Source: Mizugakiibacter sediminis
Lineage (GTDB): Bacteria > Pseudomonadota > Gammaproteobacteria > Xanthomonadales > Rhodanobacteraceae
DNA length: 38,685 nucleotides
NCBI RefSeq assembly: GCF_000953855.2
Contig: NZ_DF970131.1
Span: 1 to 38,685 of the forward strand
Reading direction: 5' to 3'
In this document: positions 6,838 through 18,123 of the stretch, in pieces
Layout of the letters: every line of letters starts with the position of its first letter
Numbering within the stretch: the first letter of the stretch is position 1
Program-made: the position numbers and the translations under genes
The notes under the pieces: generated by a model
Database searches by the model: none
What the model saw: the letters and a program-made list of their open reading frames with translations, nothing else
Told to the model about the DNA's origin: nothing

Positions 6838-8076
6838 CTAGCCACCGCGCGCGACGTACTTGCGCGCGACGTAGTCCTCGACGATGGCGACGAACTCCTG
6901 CGCGATGTTGTCGCCGCGCAGGGTCTGCGCCTTCTGCCCGTCGATGAACACCGGCGCGGCCGGCGCCTCGCCGGTACCGGGCAGCGAGATGCCGATGTCG
7001 GCGTGCTTGGACTCGCCCGGGCCGTTGACCACGCAGCCCATCACCGCGAGGGTGAGGTTCTCGACGCCGTCGTACTTGACGCGCCACTCCGGCATCTTCG
7101 CGCGCACGTGCTCCTGCACGGTCTTGGCGAGTTCCTGGAACAGCGTGCTGGTGGTGCGCCCGCAGCCGGGGCAGGCCGTCACCAGCGGCGTGAACGCGCG
7201 CAGGCCCATGGTCTGCAGCAGTTCCTGCGCGACCACCACCTCGCGCGTGCGCGATTCGCCCGGCTCCGGCGTCAGCGAGATGCGGATGGTGTCGCCGATG
7301 CCTTCCTGCAGCAGCACCGCCAGCGCCGCGGTCGAGGCGACGATGCCCTTCGAGCCCATGCCGGCCTCGGTCAGGCCGAGGTGCAGCGCGTAGTCGCAGC
7401 GCGCGGCGAGGTCGCGGTACACCGCGATCAGCTCCTGCACGCCGGACACCTTGCACGACAGGATGATGCGTTCGCGCGGCATGCCGAGTTCCTCGGCGCG
7501 GCGCGCGGAGTCGAGCGCGGAGCGGATCAGCGCCTCGCGCGCGACGTGCGCGGCGTCCCAGGGTTCCGCGCGCGCGTGGTTCTCGTCCATCAGCGCGGCG
7601 ACCATCGCCTGGTCCAGCGAGCCCCAGTTGGCGCCGATGCGCACCGGCTTGGCGTGGCGCAGCGCGATGTCGATGATCGCGGCGAACTGCGCGTCCTTCT
7701 TCTTGCCGAAGCCGACGTTGCCGGGATTGATGCGGTACTTCGCCAGCGTCTCCGCGCAGGCCGGCTCCTGCGCCAGCAACTGGTGGCCGTTGTAGTGGAA
7801 ATCGCCGACCAGCGGCACGTCGACGCCCATCATGTCGAGGCGCTCGCGGATGCGCGGCACCGCCGCGGCGGCTTCCGGCGTGTTCACCGTGATGCGCACC
7901 AGCTCGGAGCCGGCGCGCGCCAGCTCGGCGACCTGCTTCGCCGTCGCCACGACGTCGGCGGTGTCGGTATTGGTCATCGACTGGACGACGACGGGCGCGT
8001 CGCCGCCCACTCTCACCTGCCCCACGCGCACGGCGACGCTGGGCCGTCGCGCCGCGGGCCGGACGTGTTCGATCAT
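6838..8076 (-). CDS. ispG: 4-hydroxy-3-methylbut-2-en-1-yl diphosphate synthase
   Basis: 412 aa. This iron-sulfur enzyme converts methylerythritol cyclodiphosphate to HMBPP, the penultimate step of the MEP isoprenoid pathway. The [4Fe-4S] ligands are visible: C302 and C305 in [10 protein letters not shown]348 in [10 protein letters not shown], with ligand E355. The TIM-barrel part carries [14 protein letters not shown] and RINPGNVG. The protein is some 40 residues longer than E. coli IspG, with extra length in the middle, as I recall for other xanthomonads. ATG at 8076 lies 11 bases after the stop of the PilZ-like gene, so the two are probably cotranscribed. The following 171-base spacer carries the kdsB promoter. 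Confidence 0.97.
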   Translation of the reverse strand: MIEHVRPAARRPSVAVRVGQVRVGGDAPVVVQSMTNTDTADVVATAKQVAELARAGSELVRITVNTPEAAAAVPRIRERLDMMGVDVPLVGDFHYNGHQLLAQEPACAETLAKYRINPGNVGFGKKKDAQFAAIIDIALRHAKPVRIGANWGSLDQAMVAALMDENHARAEPWDAAHVAREALIRSALDSARRAEELGMPRERIILSCKVSGVQELIAVYRDLAARCDYALHLGLTEAGMGSKGIVASTAALAVLLQEGIGDTIRISLTPEPGESRTREVVVAQELLQTMGLRAFTPLVTACPGCGRTTSTLFQELAKTVQEHVRAKMPEWRVKYDGVENLTLAVMGCVVNGPGESKHADIGISLPGTGEAPAAPVFIDGQKAQTLRGDNIAQEFVAIVEDYVARKYVARGG

Positions 8077-8087
8077 GGCGGATTCCG

Positions 8088-9782
8088 TCAGTTCTCTCGG
8101 CTGCCGCCGGCTGCAGCGGCGGCTGACGGCGCCAAGGATACGCGATAGTAGGCGCCGCTGGCTTCCGACACCTCCGCCACACGGCAGCGCTCGACGCGCG
8201 GCGCGGCGCGCCAGTCGTCGGGCAGCCCCTGGCTGGCGACCTCGAGCAGGCGCGCGGAGCGGTCGAACAGCGCGGGCACCAGCAGCTCGGTGGCGTCGCC
8301 GGCATCGCCGCGCAGCAGTATCCCGCGCATCGGCGCGCTGGCCGCGCCGCCCGCGAGCGTGCGCACGCCGGCCGCCAGCGCGCGCCGCGCCAGCAGTTCG
8401 ACGCCGGCGTCGACCTGGCCGTCGCCGTCGACGCGCAGCCAGCGCAGCACGCCAACCATCCATTCCTGCGGCTCGCCCTCCACCGGCGGCAGCGCCAGGC
8501 CGACCAGCTCGCCGATGCGCGTGCGCACCGCCGTGCCGGCATTCCAGAGCAGGCGATAGCCGCCCAGGCTCTGGTCGATCACCCGCGCGCGCTGCGTCGT
8601 CAGGCGCGCGGCATCGCCGCCCGCCGCCGCCCATGAGGCCGCATGCGCCTGTTCGCCCAGCGTGATCGCCGCGCCGCGCACCTCGTGCATGAAGTGGTCG
8701 AAATCCACGCGCCCGGCCAGCATGTAGTGCAGGCCGTGCATGCCGATCACCGTGTCCAGCTCGTGCACGGCGCCGATGCGGGCATGCTCGCGCGGCGCCG
8801 CGCCGCCGGCCCAGCCGTGGACGGCGCGCTCGATGAAGGCGCGGCCCAGCGTCAGCGCGCCGCGATCGCGGGTGCGCAGCACCAGCGCCTCGTTCGCGCC
8901 GGGGCGCAGCGTCGCCTCGCGCGCGAGGAAGGCCAGCGCCGGCGCGACGTCGAGGGCGAGCTGTCCGGCCCTGCCGGCCTGGCGTTCTTCCGGCAGGTAG
9001 CCGGGACCGCGATCGGCGTCGGTGTCCAGCGCGAAAGCGGCGCCGTCGCCGCGCAGCACGCCGATCGCGGCGTGCGGCGCCAGCCAGCGCGTCAGCGCCT
9101 CGGCGTCGCCCAGCTCGCGCAGGCTGTAGCGGTACGGATTGGACAGGGCCAGCAGCAGCGCGTGCGCGTACGCGGAACGCGCGTCGACGGCGAAGGCATC
9201 GGACGCGGCGACGTCTTCGGCGCGCCGCGTCTCCAGGCCCGACTCCGCGGCGAAGCGGTACAGCGCGTGCAACTGCCGCCACAGTCCCGCGGGCGGCGTG
9301 CGGTACAGGCGGTACGACCACAGCAACGCCAGGCGCGCGTGCCCCAGCGCACGCACCAGCGCCAGCGCCACGACGCGCCGCTTCAGCAGCGGCACGCCGC
9401 CGGCGGGCGAACACAGCTCGTGGACGGCGAGCGCGTAGTTGCGGGCCAGCCGGCGCTGGAATTCGAGCGCGGTCTCGGCGAGCCGCACTTTCGCCGTCGG
9501 CAGCGGGTGGCTCTCGTTCTGCAACTGGCGCTCGTAGCCGTCGCACAGGCCGGCCAGCGGCACGCGCAGCGCCTCCAGCGCCTCGATGCGCTCGCCGCCC
9601 GTCCACAGCGAGCGCAGCATGTCCTCGAGCAGCGTGCCGATCTCGCGCGCCGCCAGTTCCGGGCTGGCCAGCGGCAGATGCGCGACGCGCTCGCGCACGT
9701 CGCGCGCGCCGGTCGGCGCGTCGCCGCGTGGGGACGAGCGCGGCGGCAGGTCCTCGACCAGCTGTTCGTAGGTGGTGTTCAT
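8088..9782 (-). CDS. Uncharacterised protein with a PilZ-like C-terminal domain
   Basis: 564 aa, mostly helical by composition and without signal peptide or membrane segments. The first about 380 residues match nothing I can name. The C-terminal part contains [16 protein letters not shown], where D403-x-S405-x-x-G408 resembles the DxSxxG motif of PilZ domains, followed by a typical [22 protein letters not shown] strand pattern. The RxxxR arginine motif that normally completes the c-di-GMP site is not evident upstream, so this may be a degenerate PilZ or a non-binding paralogue. ATG at 9782 has no clear Shine-Dalgarno; a TACACT box lies 63 bases upstream. It precedes ispG closely. Function is unknown; a c-di-GMP-linked role is inference. 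Confidence 0.65.
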   Translation of the reverse strand: MNTTYEQLVEDLPPRSSPRGDAPTGARDVRERVAHLPLASPELAAREIGTLLEDMLRSLWTGGERIEALEALRVPLAGLCDGYERQLQNESHPLPTAKVRLAETALEFQRRLARNYALAVHELCSPAGGVPLLKRRVVALALVRALGHARLALLWSYRLYRTPPAGLWRQLHALYRFAAESGLETRRAEDVAASDAFAVDARSAYAHALLLALSNPYRYSLRELGDAEALTRWLAPHAAIGVLRGDGAAFALDTDADRGPGYLPEERQAGRAGQLALDVAPALAFLAREATLRPGANEALVLRTRDRGALTLGRAFIERAVHGWAGGAAPREHARIGAVHELDTVIGMHGLHYMLAGRVDFDHFMHEVRGAAITLGEQAHAASWAAAGGDAARLTTQRARVIDQSLGGYRLLWNAGTAVRTRIGELVGLALPPVEGEPQEWMVGVLRWLRVDGDGQVDAGVELLARRALAAGVRTLAGGAASAPMRGILLRGDAGDATELLVPALFDRSARLLEVASQGLPDDWRAAPRVERCRVAEVSEASGAYYRVSLAPSAAAAAGGSREN

Positions 9783-9845
9783 CGGCGCCCGCGCATCCGC
9801 ACAGTCCCCTGCCCGGCCCGGGCCCCCTCGGCGCCGGACCCGCGC

Positions 9846-9851
9846 AGTGTA
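9846..9851 (-). promoter_or_regulatory. Possible -10 box for the PilZ-like gene / ispG unit
   Basis: Minus-strand TACACT (4 of 6) in the 119-base gap after the CoA-transferase gene; the predicted leader would be about 57 bases. No good -35 is visible. Confidence 0.3.
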
Positions 9852-9901
9852 GAACGCCGCGGCCGCGGGCGGCGACGGCCGTCTCGCCCGGCCCGCGCCC
9901 T

Positions 9902-12094
9902 TCACCCTTGCCGCGCGCGCGCCGCCGCCTGCAGCGCCGCCAGCAGCAGGCGCCGCTGCAGGCGCTCGCCCGCGCCGCGCGGCGCGTCGAGCCGCATGCG
10001 TTCGAGCAGGGGACGGGCGCTCGCATCGGCGCGCCGCGGCAGCAGCGCGCGCAGCAGCAGGCCCAGGCGTCCGCGCGGCGTCGCGCCCCGCGCGCGCAGC
10101 CAGCCCAGCGCCGGCAGCAGACCCAGCTCGGCGTCGGTGAAATCGCTGCCGAACGGGAACGCGGGAAACAGGCCCTGCCGGCGCCCGGCGGCGAGCGCCG
10201 CCGCCAGCCGCCGCGGCGTGTTGGCGCGCCAGGCGTCGGGCACGCGGAAGTCGCGCGCCAGCTTGCCGGCGCGCAGCGCCTCGGCGACCAGGCCGTCGAC
10301 GAAGCGCGCGTCGGTGACCGCCAGCATGGCGAGGATGCATTCCTCGTCGGTCTTGCCGCGCAGGTCGGCCACGCCGTACTCGGTGACCAGCAGGTCGCGC
10401 AGGTGGCGCGGGATGGTCGCCTGGCCGTGGCTCCACAGGATGTTGGAGCGCAGCGTGCCGCGGTCGGCGCGGGTGGAGCGCAGCAGCAGCACCGAGCGTC
10501 CGTCCGGCAGCGCGTGCGCCATCGCCACGAAGTCGTACTGGCCGCCGACGCCGCTGACCACGCGGCCGTCCTCCAGCGTGTCCGAGGCGGCGGCGCCGAG
10601 CATGGTGGCCATCATACAGGTGTTGAAGAAGCGCGCGCCGCGCCGCTGCAGCATATCCAGCTGCGCGTGCCCCCCGTGGATCCGGTTGACCGCGGAGATG
10701 CGCGTCATCTCGAAACCGGCGCGGTCCTCGCCGTCGAGCGCGCGCAACCAGGCGTAGAACTCCGCCGAGCCGAGGAAGAAGCCGCCGCGCAGGTAGCGGC
10801 CGCCGGCGAGACGGCGACCGTCCAGCGCGCGCCCCAGCGCGGCGCGCGCGGCGGCATCGCGCAGGTCGCTGGGGATGGTCGCGCCGTCGGGCAGCGCGAT
10901 CGCGCCGTCGCGCAGGCGCGCCTCGCGCGGCAGCAGGCCGAAGCGCTGCAGACGCGCCAGCTCCGACGCATCGATGCGGTCGGGCAGCGCGCCGTGCGCG
11001 TGCAGGCGCTCGGCCGCGCCCGCGTCCAGCCGCGGCCCGATCACGCCGGCGGCCAGGGCGCGCTCCAGCGCGAGGTCGTCGAACGCCTCGCGCCGCAACA
11101 GGCCGGCGCGCCGCAGGTGCATGAAGCCGTCCATCACCATCTCGCTGGCGCCGTACAGCCCTTGCGCCAGCGGCTCCAGCCCGCCCACGCGCGCGGCCAG
11201 CCCGCGCGTGTTGCCGCCGGCGTCCAGCGCGGCCAGGTGGGCGCGGTAGTCGGCGTTGTGGCGCTGGCGCAGCAGCAGCGCGCCGACCAACGCATCCGCA
11301 AGCGCGCCGATGCCGATCTGCAGCGTGCCGCCGTCGGCGACCAGGGCGCTGGCGTGCATGCCGATCGCATGCTCGACGTCATCCACCGGCTCGCGCGGCA
11401 GCGCGAACAGGCGCGGCGGCGGTCCCGGCGGCGTCAGCAGCAGGTCGAACGTCGCCGCCGGCACTTCCGCGCCGCCTTCGAGGAACGGCAGCCCGGGATG
11501 CGCCACCGCGACCAGCAGCGGCCGCGGCCGGCCTTCCGCCTCGAGGCAGTCGAGCAGGTCGCCGGTGAGGTCGGGGTTGCTGGACAGGCTGATGCGCAGG
11601 CCGTCGGCGTCCTCGCGCAGCGCCACCAGCTGCACGATCGCGTTGATGCCCTGTCCGGCGAGGTCGCGGGCGACGTGCGTGTAGTTGAGGCTGATGTAGT
11701 CGCGCTGCGCGCGCGGCGAATGCAGCAGCGCGCCGGACTGCATGTAGAACTCGTGCACGCGCACGTTCGCCGGCAGCCGCCGCTCGCGCTCGGCGATGGC
11801 CCAGGCGGGGTCTTCCCAGTCGGCGCCGAAGTGCCGCTCGAGGAACGGTCCGAGGAAGCGCGCTTCCAGGCCGGGCGCGGCGCGCGGCCGCGTCAGCGAC
11901 AGCGCGGTGAACAGGGTGAGCCGCAGCGCCGGATCGCGTTCGACGCGGCGGTACAGCGCGTTCAGCAGCGGCACCGGCTTGCCCAGCCCCAGCGGCGCGG
12001 CGATGCGCAGGTCGCCGGCGGTGCGGTCGAGGATGCGTTCGACGCAGGCGTCGATGTCGGCGATCCGTTCCGGCGTGGGTGCGCGCTGGTCCAT
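9902..12094 (-). CDS. Acetyl-CoA hydrolase/CoA-transferase family protein
   Basis: 730 aa, clearly longer than the about 430-540 aa of common Cat1/AarC-type enzymes; the extra length is at the C-terminus and within the central part. Conserved family elements are [40 protein letters not shown] (E318 aligns with the covalent-intermediate glutamate of the family, which lies in HTEM/HSEM), and SGVGGQYDF (Q519) in the C-terminal domain. These enzymes move CoA between short acids or hydrolyse acetyl-CoA through an enzyme-glutamyl-CoA ester. The substrate cannot be read here. The gene is divergent from the phospholipase D gene across only 59 bases, with a -10 box ending 6 bases before its ATG. Confidence 0.85.
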   Translation of the reverse strand: MDQRAPTPERIADIDACVERILDRTAGDLRIAAPLGLGKPVPLLNALYRRVERDPALRLTLFTALSLTRPRAAPGLEARFLGPFLERHFGADWEDPAWAIAERERRLPANVRVHEFYMQSGALLHSPRAQRDYISLNYTHVARDLAGQGINAIVQLVALREDADGLRISLSSNPDLTGDLLDCLEAEGRPRPLLVAVAHPGLPFLEGGAEVPAATFDLLLTPPGPPPRLFALPREPVDDVEHAIGMHASALVADGGTLQIGIGALADALVGALLLRQRHNADYRAHLAALDAGGNTRGLAARVGGLEPLAQGLYGASEMVMDGFMHLRRAGLLRREAFDDLALERALAAGVIGPRLDAGAAERLHAHGALPDRIDASELARLQRFGLLPREARLRDGAIALPDGATIPSDLRDAAARAALGRALDGRRLAGGRYLRGGFFLGSAEFYAWLRALDGEDRAGFEMTRISAVNRIHGGHAQLDMLQRRGARFFNTCMMATMLGAAASDTLEDGRVVSGVGGQYDFVAMAHALPDGRSVLLLRSTRADRGTLRSNILWSHGQATIPRHLRDLLVTEYGVADLRGKTDEECILAMLAVTDARFVDGLVAEALRAGKLARDFRVPDAWRANTPRRLAAALAAGRRQGLFPAFPFGSDFTDAELGLLPALGWLRARGATPRGRLGLLLRALLPRRADASARPLLERMRLDAPRGAGERLQRRLLLAALQAAARARQG

Positions 12095-12100
12095 CGCCGC

Positions 12101-12106
12101 ATTGTC
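12101..12106 (-). promoter_or_regulatory. Extended -10 box directly upstream of the CoA-transferase gene
   Basis: Minus-strand TGC-GACAAT (extended -10) is followed by exactly six bases and then the ATG at 12094, which predicts a leaderless mRNA. There is no Shine-Dalgarno sequence. Confidence 0.5.
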
Positions 12107-12140
12107 GCAGATCGCCGCGCCGCGGGACCGCAGCCGCGGC

Positions 12141-12146
12141 TAGACT
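12141..12146 (+). promoter_or_regulatory. -10 box directly upstream of the phospholipase D-like gene
   Basis: TAGACT is followed by seven bases and the ATG at 12154, again predicting a leaderless or nearly leaderless transcript. It is 34 bases from the divergent -10 of the CoA-transferase gene. Confidence 0.45.
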
Positions 12147-12153
12147 TTCGGCC

Positions 12154-13584
12154 ATGTCCGCCGCTCTAGCCACCGCCCCTGCCCGCCTGCTGGCCGCGCA
12201 GGCCTTCAGCCGCGCCGCGGGCGCGCCGCTGGTGGACGGCAATGCCGTCGAACTGCTGCACGATGCCGCCGCGCACTTCGAGGCCTGGCTGGCCGCGATC
12301 CGCGGCGCGCAGCGCTGCGTGCTGCTGGAGAACTACATCGTGCGCGACGACGCCGTCGGCCGCGAATTCCGCGACGCGCTCGCCGAACGCGCCCGCGCCG
12401 GCGTGCGCGTGGCCGTGATCCGCGACTGGCTGGGCTGCCTCGGCCAGTCGCGCGCGTCTTTCTGGCAGCCGCTGCTGGCCGCCGGCGGCGAGGTGCGCGT
12501 GTACAACCCGCCGCACGCGGCCAGCCCGTTCGGCTGGATCAGCCGCGACCATCGCAAGCTGCTGGTCGTCGACGGCCGCGTCGGCTTCGTCTCCGGCGTC
12601 TGCCTCAGCGCGAAGTGGCTGGGCAACCCCGCGCGCGGCGTCGCGCCGTGGCGCGACACCGGCGTGGCGATCCGCGGCCCGGCGGTGGCCGAACTGGAAC
12701 GCGCGTTCGCCGAGATCTGGGCGGGTCTCGGCCCGCCCTTGCCGCCGGCGCCCGCGTCCGCCGTTCCGCCCGCCGGCGGCATCGCCCTGCGCGTGATCGC
12801 GACGCAGCCCAGCACCGCCGGCATGCTGCGCCTCGACCAATTGATCGCCGCCATGGCGCGCAGGACGCTGTGGCTGACCGACGCCTACTTCGTCGGCGTC
12901 GCCAGCTACGTGCAGGCGCTGGCGGCCGCCGCGCGCGACGGCGTCGACGTGCGCCTGCTGGTGCCGGGCGCGAGCGACGTGCCGGTGGTGGCGGCGCTGT
13001 CGCGCGCGGGCTACCGGCCGCTGCTCGAGGCGGGCGTGCGCGTGTTCGAATGGAACGGCTCGATGCTGCACGCCAAGACCGCGGTCGCCGACGAGCAGTG
13101 GGCGCGGGTCGGCTCGACCAATCTCAATGCCGCCAGCTGGATGGGCAACTGCGAACTGGACGTCGCCGTGGAAGACGCCGGCTTCGCCGCCGCGCTGGCG
13201 GCGCAGTACGAGCGCGACCTCGGCAACGCCACCGAGGTGGTGCTGTCCGCGCGCCGCCGGCCGCGGCGCACGCTGCCCGCGCCGCGGCGCCCGCACCGCG
13301 CCAGCGGCAGCTCCAGCCGCGCTGCGGCCAGCGCGATGCGCTTCGCCAACGCGGTCGGCGCCGCGCTGGCCGACCGCCGCGAGCTGGGCGCCGCCGAGGC
13401 CGGTCCGCTGCTGGGCGCGGCGACGCTGCTGTGCGCGCTGGCGATCGTGTTCGCGCTGTGGCCGCGCGTGCTGGCCTGGCCGCTGGCCGTGCTGGCGCTG
13501 TGGCTGGCGATCGGCCTGGCGGCGCGCTCGCGCGCGCTGCGGCGGCGCGCGCGCCGCGAAGGCGAGCCTCGCGGTCCGTGCTAA
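12154..13584 (+). CDS. Phospholipase D-family protein, cardiolipin synthase-like
   Basis: 476 aa with two HKD motifs: H133-R-K135...D140 (RDHRKLLVVD) and H306-A-K308...D313 (LHAKTAVAD), each followed by the usual SG or GSTNLN elements. Bacterial members with this layout join two phosphatidylglycerols into cardiolipin or act on other phospholipids. Unlike ClsA there is no N-terminal membrane hairpin; instead a hydrophobic pair of helices lies at the C-terminus (about residues 420-465), after a basic Arg-rich linker (about 365-395). This resembles ClsB/ClsC-like soluble enzymes with an added membrane anchor. xseA starts 24 bases downstream. The substrate is inferred from family only. Confidence 0.85.
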   Translation: MSAALATAPARLLAAQAFSRAAGAPLVDGNAVELLHDAAAHFEAWLAAIRGAQRCVLLENYIVRDDAVGREFRDALAERARAGVRVAVIRDWLGCLGQSRASFWQPLLAAGGEVRVYNPPHAASPFGWISRDHRKLLVVDGRVGFVSGVCLSAKWLGNPARGVAPWRDTGVAIRGPAVAELERAFAEIWAGLGPPLPPAPASAVPPAGGIALRVIATQPSTAGMLRLDQLIAAMARRTLWLTDAYFVGVASYVQALAAAARDGVDVRLLVPGASDVPVVAALSRAGYRPLLEAGVRVFEWNGSMLHAKTAVADEQWARVGSTNLNAASWMGNCELDVAVEDAGFAAALAAQYERDLGNATEVVLSARRRPRRTLPAPRRPHRASGSSSRAAASAMRFANAVGAALADRRELGAAEAGPLLGAATLLCALAIVFALWPRVLAWPLAVLALWLAIGLAARSRALRRRARREGEPRGPC

Positions 13585-13587
13585 CCT
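13582..13587 (+). promoter_or_regulatory. Possible -10 box for xseA overlapping the upstream stop codon
   Basis: TAACCT overlaps the TAA stop of the phospholipase D gene and lies 21 bases before the xseA ATG, predicting a leader of about 15 bases. No -35 is obvious; read-through from the upstream gene is equally possible. Confidence 0.3.
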
Positions 13588-13608
13588 GATCCGCCCGGCC
13601 CGCACACC

Positions 13609-14961
13609 ATGACCGATCTCGACGCCACCCGCCGCGCGCGGGAAGTGCTGACGCCTTCCGCGCTGAACGCCCGCGCCCGCGACCTGCTCGAGGGCGCCTT
13701 CCCGCTGGTGTGGGTGGAGGGCGAGCTGTCCAACGTCTCGCGCCCCGCCTCGGGGCATCTCTACTTCACCCTGAAGGACGCCGCCGCGCAGGTGCGCGCG
13801 GCGATGTTCAAGCCGCGCAGCACGTATCTGCGCTTTCGTCCGGCGGAAGGCATGCACGTGCTGGTGCGCGCGCGGGTCAGCCTGTACGAGCCGCGCGGCG
13901 ACTACCAGCTGATCGTCGAGCACATGGAGGAAGCCGGCGAAGGCGCGCTGCGCCGCGCGTTCGAGGCGCTGAAGGCGCGGCTGGCCGCCGAAGGCCTGTT
14001 CGACGCCGCGCGCAAGCGCGCGCTGCCGCGCTTCGCGCGCCGCATCGGCGTGATCACCTCGCCCTCCGGCGCCGCGGTGCGCGACGTGCTGAGCGTGATC
14101 CGCCGCCGTTTCCCGCTGGTCGAGGTCGACGTGCTGCCGGTGCCGGTGCAGGGCAAGGAGGCGCCGCCGGCGATCGCCGCGATGCTGCGCCGCGCCGGCG
14201 CCTCGGGCCGCTACGACGTGCTGCTGCTGACCCGCGGCGGCGGTTCGCTGGAAGACCTGTGGGCGTTCAACGACGAGGACGTGGCGCGCGCGATCCGCGC
14301 CTGCCCGGTGCCGGTGGTGTCCGCGGTCGGCCACGAGATCGACTACACCATCGCCGATTTCGTCGCCGACCTGCGCGCGCCGACGCCGTCCGCCGCCGCC
14401 GAGCTGCTGGTGCCCGACCGCGCCGCGCTGGCCCACCAGCTCGCGCAGCGCCGCGACCGCCTGGCGCTGCTGATGCGCCGCCGTCTGGAGGCGCTGGCGC
14501 AAGGCCTGGACCGGCGCCTGGCGCGGCTGGGCACGCAACGTCCGCAGGCGCGGCTGGCGCTGGGCCGCGAGCGGCTGGCGGCGCTGCTGGCGCGGCTGCG
14601 CCACGCCGAACGCGATGCCGTCGATGCGCGCGCGGCGGCGCTGGCGCGCCTGCACGCGCGTCTCGGCCTGCAGCACCCGCAGGCGCGCCTGCGCGCGCAC
14701 GCCGCGCAACTGCAGGCGCTGCGCCAGCGCCTGCAGACGGCGATCGCCCGCGGCCTGGAACGGCGCGCGCGGTACCTCGCCGAACTGGCGCGCACGCTGC
14801 ACGCGATCAGTCCGTTGGCGACGCTGGAGCGCGGCTACGCGATCCTGTTCGACGCGCAGGGCCGCGTGCTGCGCTCGGTCGCCGCCGCGGATGTCGGCGA
14901 CGCGCTGCGCGCGCGCCTCGCCGACGGCGAGCTGCATCTCGCCGTGCGCGCGAAGGGTTGA
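13609..14961 (+). CDS. xseA: Exodeoxyribonuclease VII large subunit
   Basis: 450 aa, normal for XseA. With the small subunit XseB (not in this window) it degrades single-stranded DNA to acid-soluble oligonucleotides. Visible elements are the N-terminal OB fold (VWVEGELSNVSRPASGHLYFTLKD), the catalytic-core segments RIGVITSPSGAAVRD, LLTRGGGSLEDLWAFND and SAVGHEIDYTIADFVAD with the APTPSAAAE that follows, and the long Arg/Ala/Leu-rich coiled coil (about 265-395) that binds XseB. The ATG at 13609 fits the family N-terminus. Confidence 0.97.
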   Translation: MTDLDATRRAREVLTPSALNARARDLLEGAFPLVWVEGELSNVSRPASGHLYFTLKDAAAQVRAAMFKPRSTYLRFRPAEGMHVLVRARVSLYEPRGDYQLIVEHMEEAGEGALRRAFEALKARLAAEGLFDAARKRALPRFARRIGVITSPSGAAVRDVLSVIRRRFPLVEVDVLPVPVQGKEAPPAIAAMLRRAGASGRYDVLLLTRGGGSLEDLWAFNDEDVARAIRACPVPVVSAVGHEIDYTIADFVADLRAPTPSAAAELLVPDRAALAHQLAQRRDRLALLMRRRLEALAQGLDRRLARLGTQRPQARLALGRERLAALLARLRHAERDAVDARAAALARLHARLGLQHPQARLRAHAAQLQALRQRLQTAIARGLERRARYLAELARTLHAISPLATLERGYAILFDAQGRVLRSVAAADVGDALRARLADGELHLAVRAKG

Positions 14962-15019
14962 AGCCGCCGCGCGGCGCCCGCAGATCGGCTTCGATGACCG
15001 CCGCAGGGAGCCGCCGCGC

Positions 15020-16663
<1,644 letters not shown>

Positions 16664-16692
16664 CCGTCCCCCGACGGCAGGAGACGCGCGCC

Positions 16693-18123
16693 ATGCTCAA
16701 GGAACGCTACCCCTACTACCTCGCCAACACGCCGGTGCAGGCCAACGCCGATCTCGAAGTGCGCGACAAGTACTCCGGTGCGGTCGCCACCCGCGTGGCG
16801 CTGCCCGACGCCGCCGCGATCGAGCAGGCCATCGCCGCCGCGGTGGCGGCGGAGGCGCCGATGCGCAAGCTGCCGCCGTATGCGCGCCAGCAGGTGCTGG
16901 AGCACTGCGTGGCGCGCTTCCGCGAGCGCCACGAGGAACTGGCGCTGGCGTTGTGCATCGAGGCCGGCAAGCCGATCAACGACGCCCGCGGCGAGGTCAC
17001 CCGCCTGATCGACACCTTCAAGGTGGCCGCCGAGGAAGCCGTGCGCATCGACGGCGAGGTGCTCAACCTGGAGATCTCCAGGCGCGCGCAGGGCTATCGC
17101 GGCTTCGCCAGACGCGTGCCGATCGGCGCCTGCAGCTTCATCACGCCGTTCAACTTCCCGTTGAACCTGGTCGCGCACAAGGTGGCGCCGGCGATCGCCG
17201 CCGGCTCCCCGTTCGTGCTGAAGCCGTCGGAGAAGACACCGATCGGCGCGCTGATCATCGGCGAGGTGCTGGCCGAGACCGACCTGCCGGCGGGCGCGTT
17301 CTCGATCCTGCCGGTGCTCGGCGCGCAGGCCGCGCCGTTCGTGCAGGACGAACGCCTGAAGCTGCTGTCGTTCACCGGCGGCCAGGTCGGCTGGAAGCTG
17401 AAGGCGCAGGCCGGGCGCAAGAAGGTGGTGCTGGAGCTGGGCGGCAACGCCGCCTGCATCGTCGACGCCGACCAGGGCGGACGCCTCGACGCCGTGGCCG
17501 AGCGCATGATCTTCGGCGCGTTCTACCAGTCCGGCCAGAGCTGCATCAGCGTGCAGCGCATCCTGGTGCACGCGTCGCTGTACGAGGAGTTCAAGCGCCG
17601 CTTCGTCGACAAGACGCGCGCGCTCAAGGCCGGCGACCCGAAGGACGAGAGCGTGTTCCTCGGCCCGATGATCGACGAGGCCGCGGCGCAGCGCCTGCAC
17701 GGCTGGATCGAGGAAGCGCGCGCACGCGGCGCGCGCGTGCTCTGCGGCGGCGGCCGCAAGGGCAACATGCTGGAGGCGACCGTGCTGGAGAATGTGCCGG
17801 ACGACACCAGCATCAGCTGCCAGGAGGCGTTCGGTCCGGTAGCGCTGCTGGCGCCGTTCGACGACTTCGACGCCGCCCTCGCCCGCGTCAACGCCTCCGA
17901 CTACGGCCTGCAGGCCGGCGTCTTCACCCACGACCTCGGCCACGCCATGCGCGCGTGGGACGAGCTGGCGGTCGGCGGCGTGATCGTCGGCGACATCCCC
18001 AGCTTCCGCGTCGACAACATGCCCTACGGCGGCGTCAAGCTGTCCGGCCTGGGCCGCGAGGGCATCCGCTACGCGATCGAGGACATGACCGAGCGCCGCC
18101 TGCTGGTGCTGCGCGATGGCTGA
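16693..18123 (+). CDS. NAD(P)-dependent aldehyde dehydrogenase
   Basis: 476 aa, the size of the ALDH superfamily. The catalytic pair is visible: E248 in VVLELGGNAA and C284 in GQSCISVQR. The cofactor-binding segment ITPFNFPLNLVAHKVAPAIAAG and FVLKPSEKTP is standard, and FTGG gives the Rossmann turn. The protein oxidises an aldehyde to the acid; the substrate cannot be read. Its linkage to acetolactate synthase (29 bases upstream) and the 8-base overlap with yigZ suggest one transcript. The pair may act on aldehydes formed from pyruvate metabolism, which is inference. Confidence 0.92.
   Translation: MLKERYPYYLANTPVQANADLEVRDKYSGAVATRVALPDAAAIEQAIAAAVAAEAPMRKLPPYARQQVLEHCVARFRERHEELALALCIEAGKPINDARGEVTRLIDTFKVAAEEAVRIDGEVLNLEISRRAQGYRGFARRVPIGACSFITPFNFPLNLVAHKVAPAIAAGSPFVLKPSEKTPIGALIIGEVLAETDLPAGAFSILPVLGAQAAPFVQDERLKLLSFTGGQVGWKLKAQAGRKKVVLELGGNAACIVDADQGGRLDAVAERMIFGAFYQSGQSCISVQRILVHASLYEEFKRRFVDKTRALKAGDPKDESVFLGPMIDEAAAQRLHGWIEEARARGARVLCGGGRKGNMLEATVLENVPDDTSISCQEAFGPVALLAPFDDFDAALARVNASDYGLQAGVFTHDLGHAMRAWDELAVGGVIVGDIPSFRVDNMPYGGVKLSGLGREGIRYAIEDMTERRLLVLRDG

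Noticed and set aside
5347-8148. Plus-strand open frame of 933 codons across kdsB, phosphatase and ispG
   Set aside because: It runs over several well-recognised minus-strand genes and their gaps and has low-complexity composition; GC-rich DNA lacks stops in such frames.
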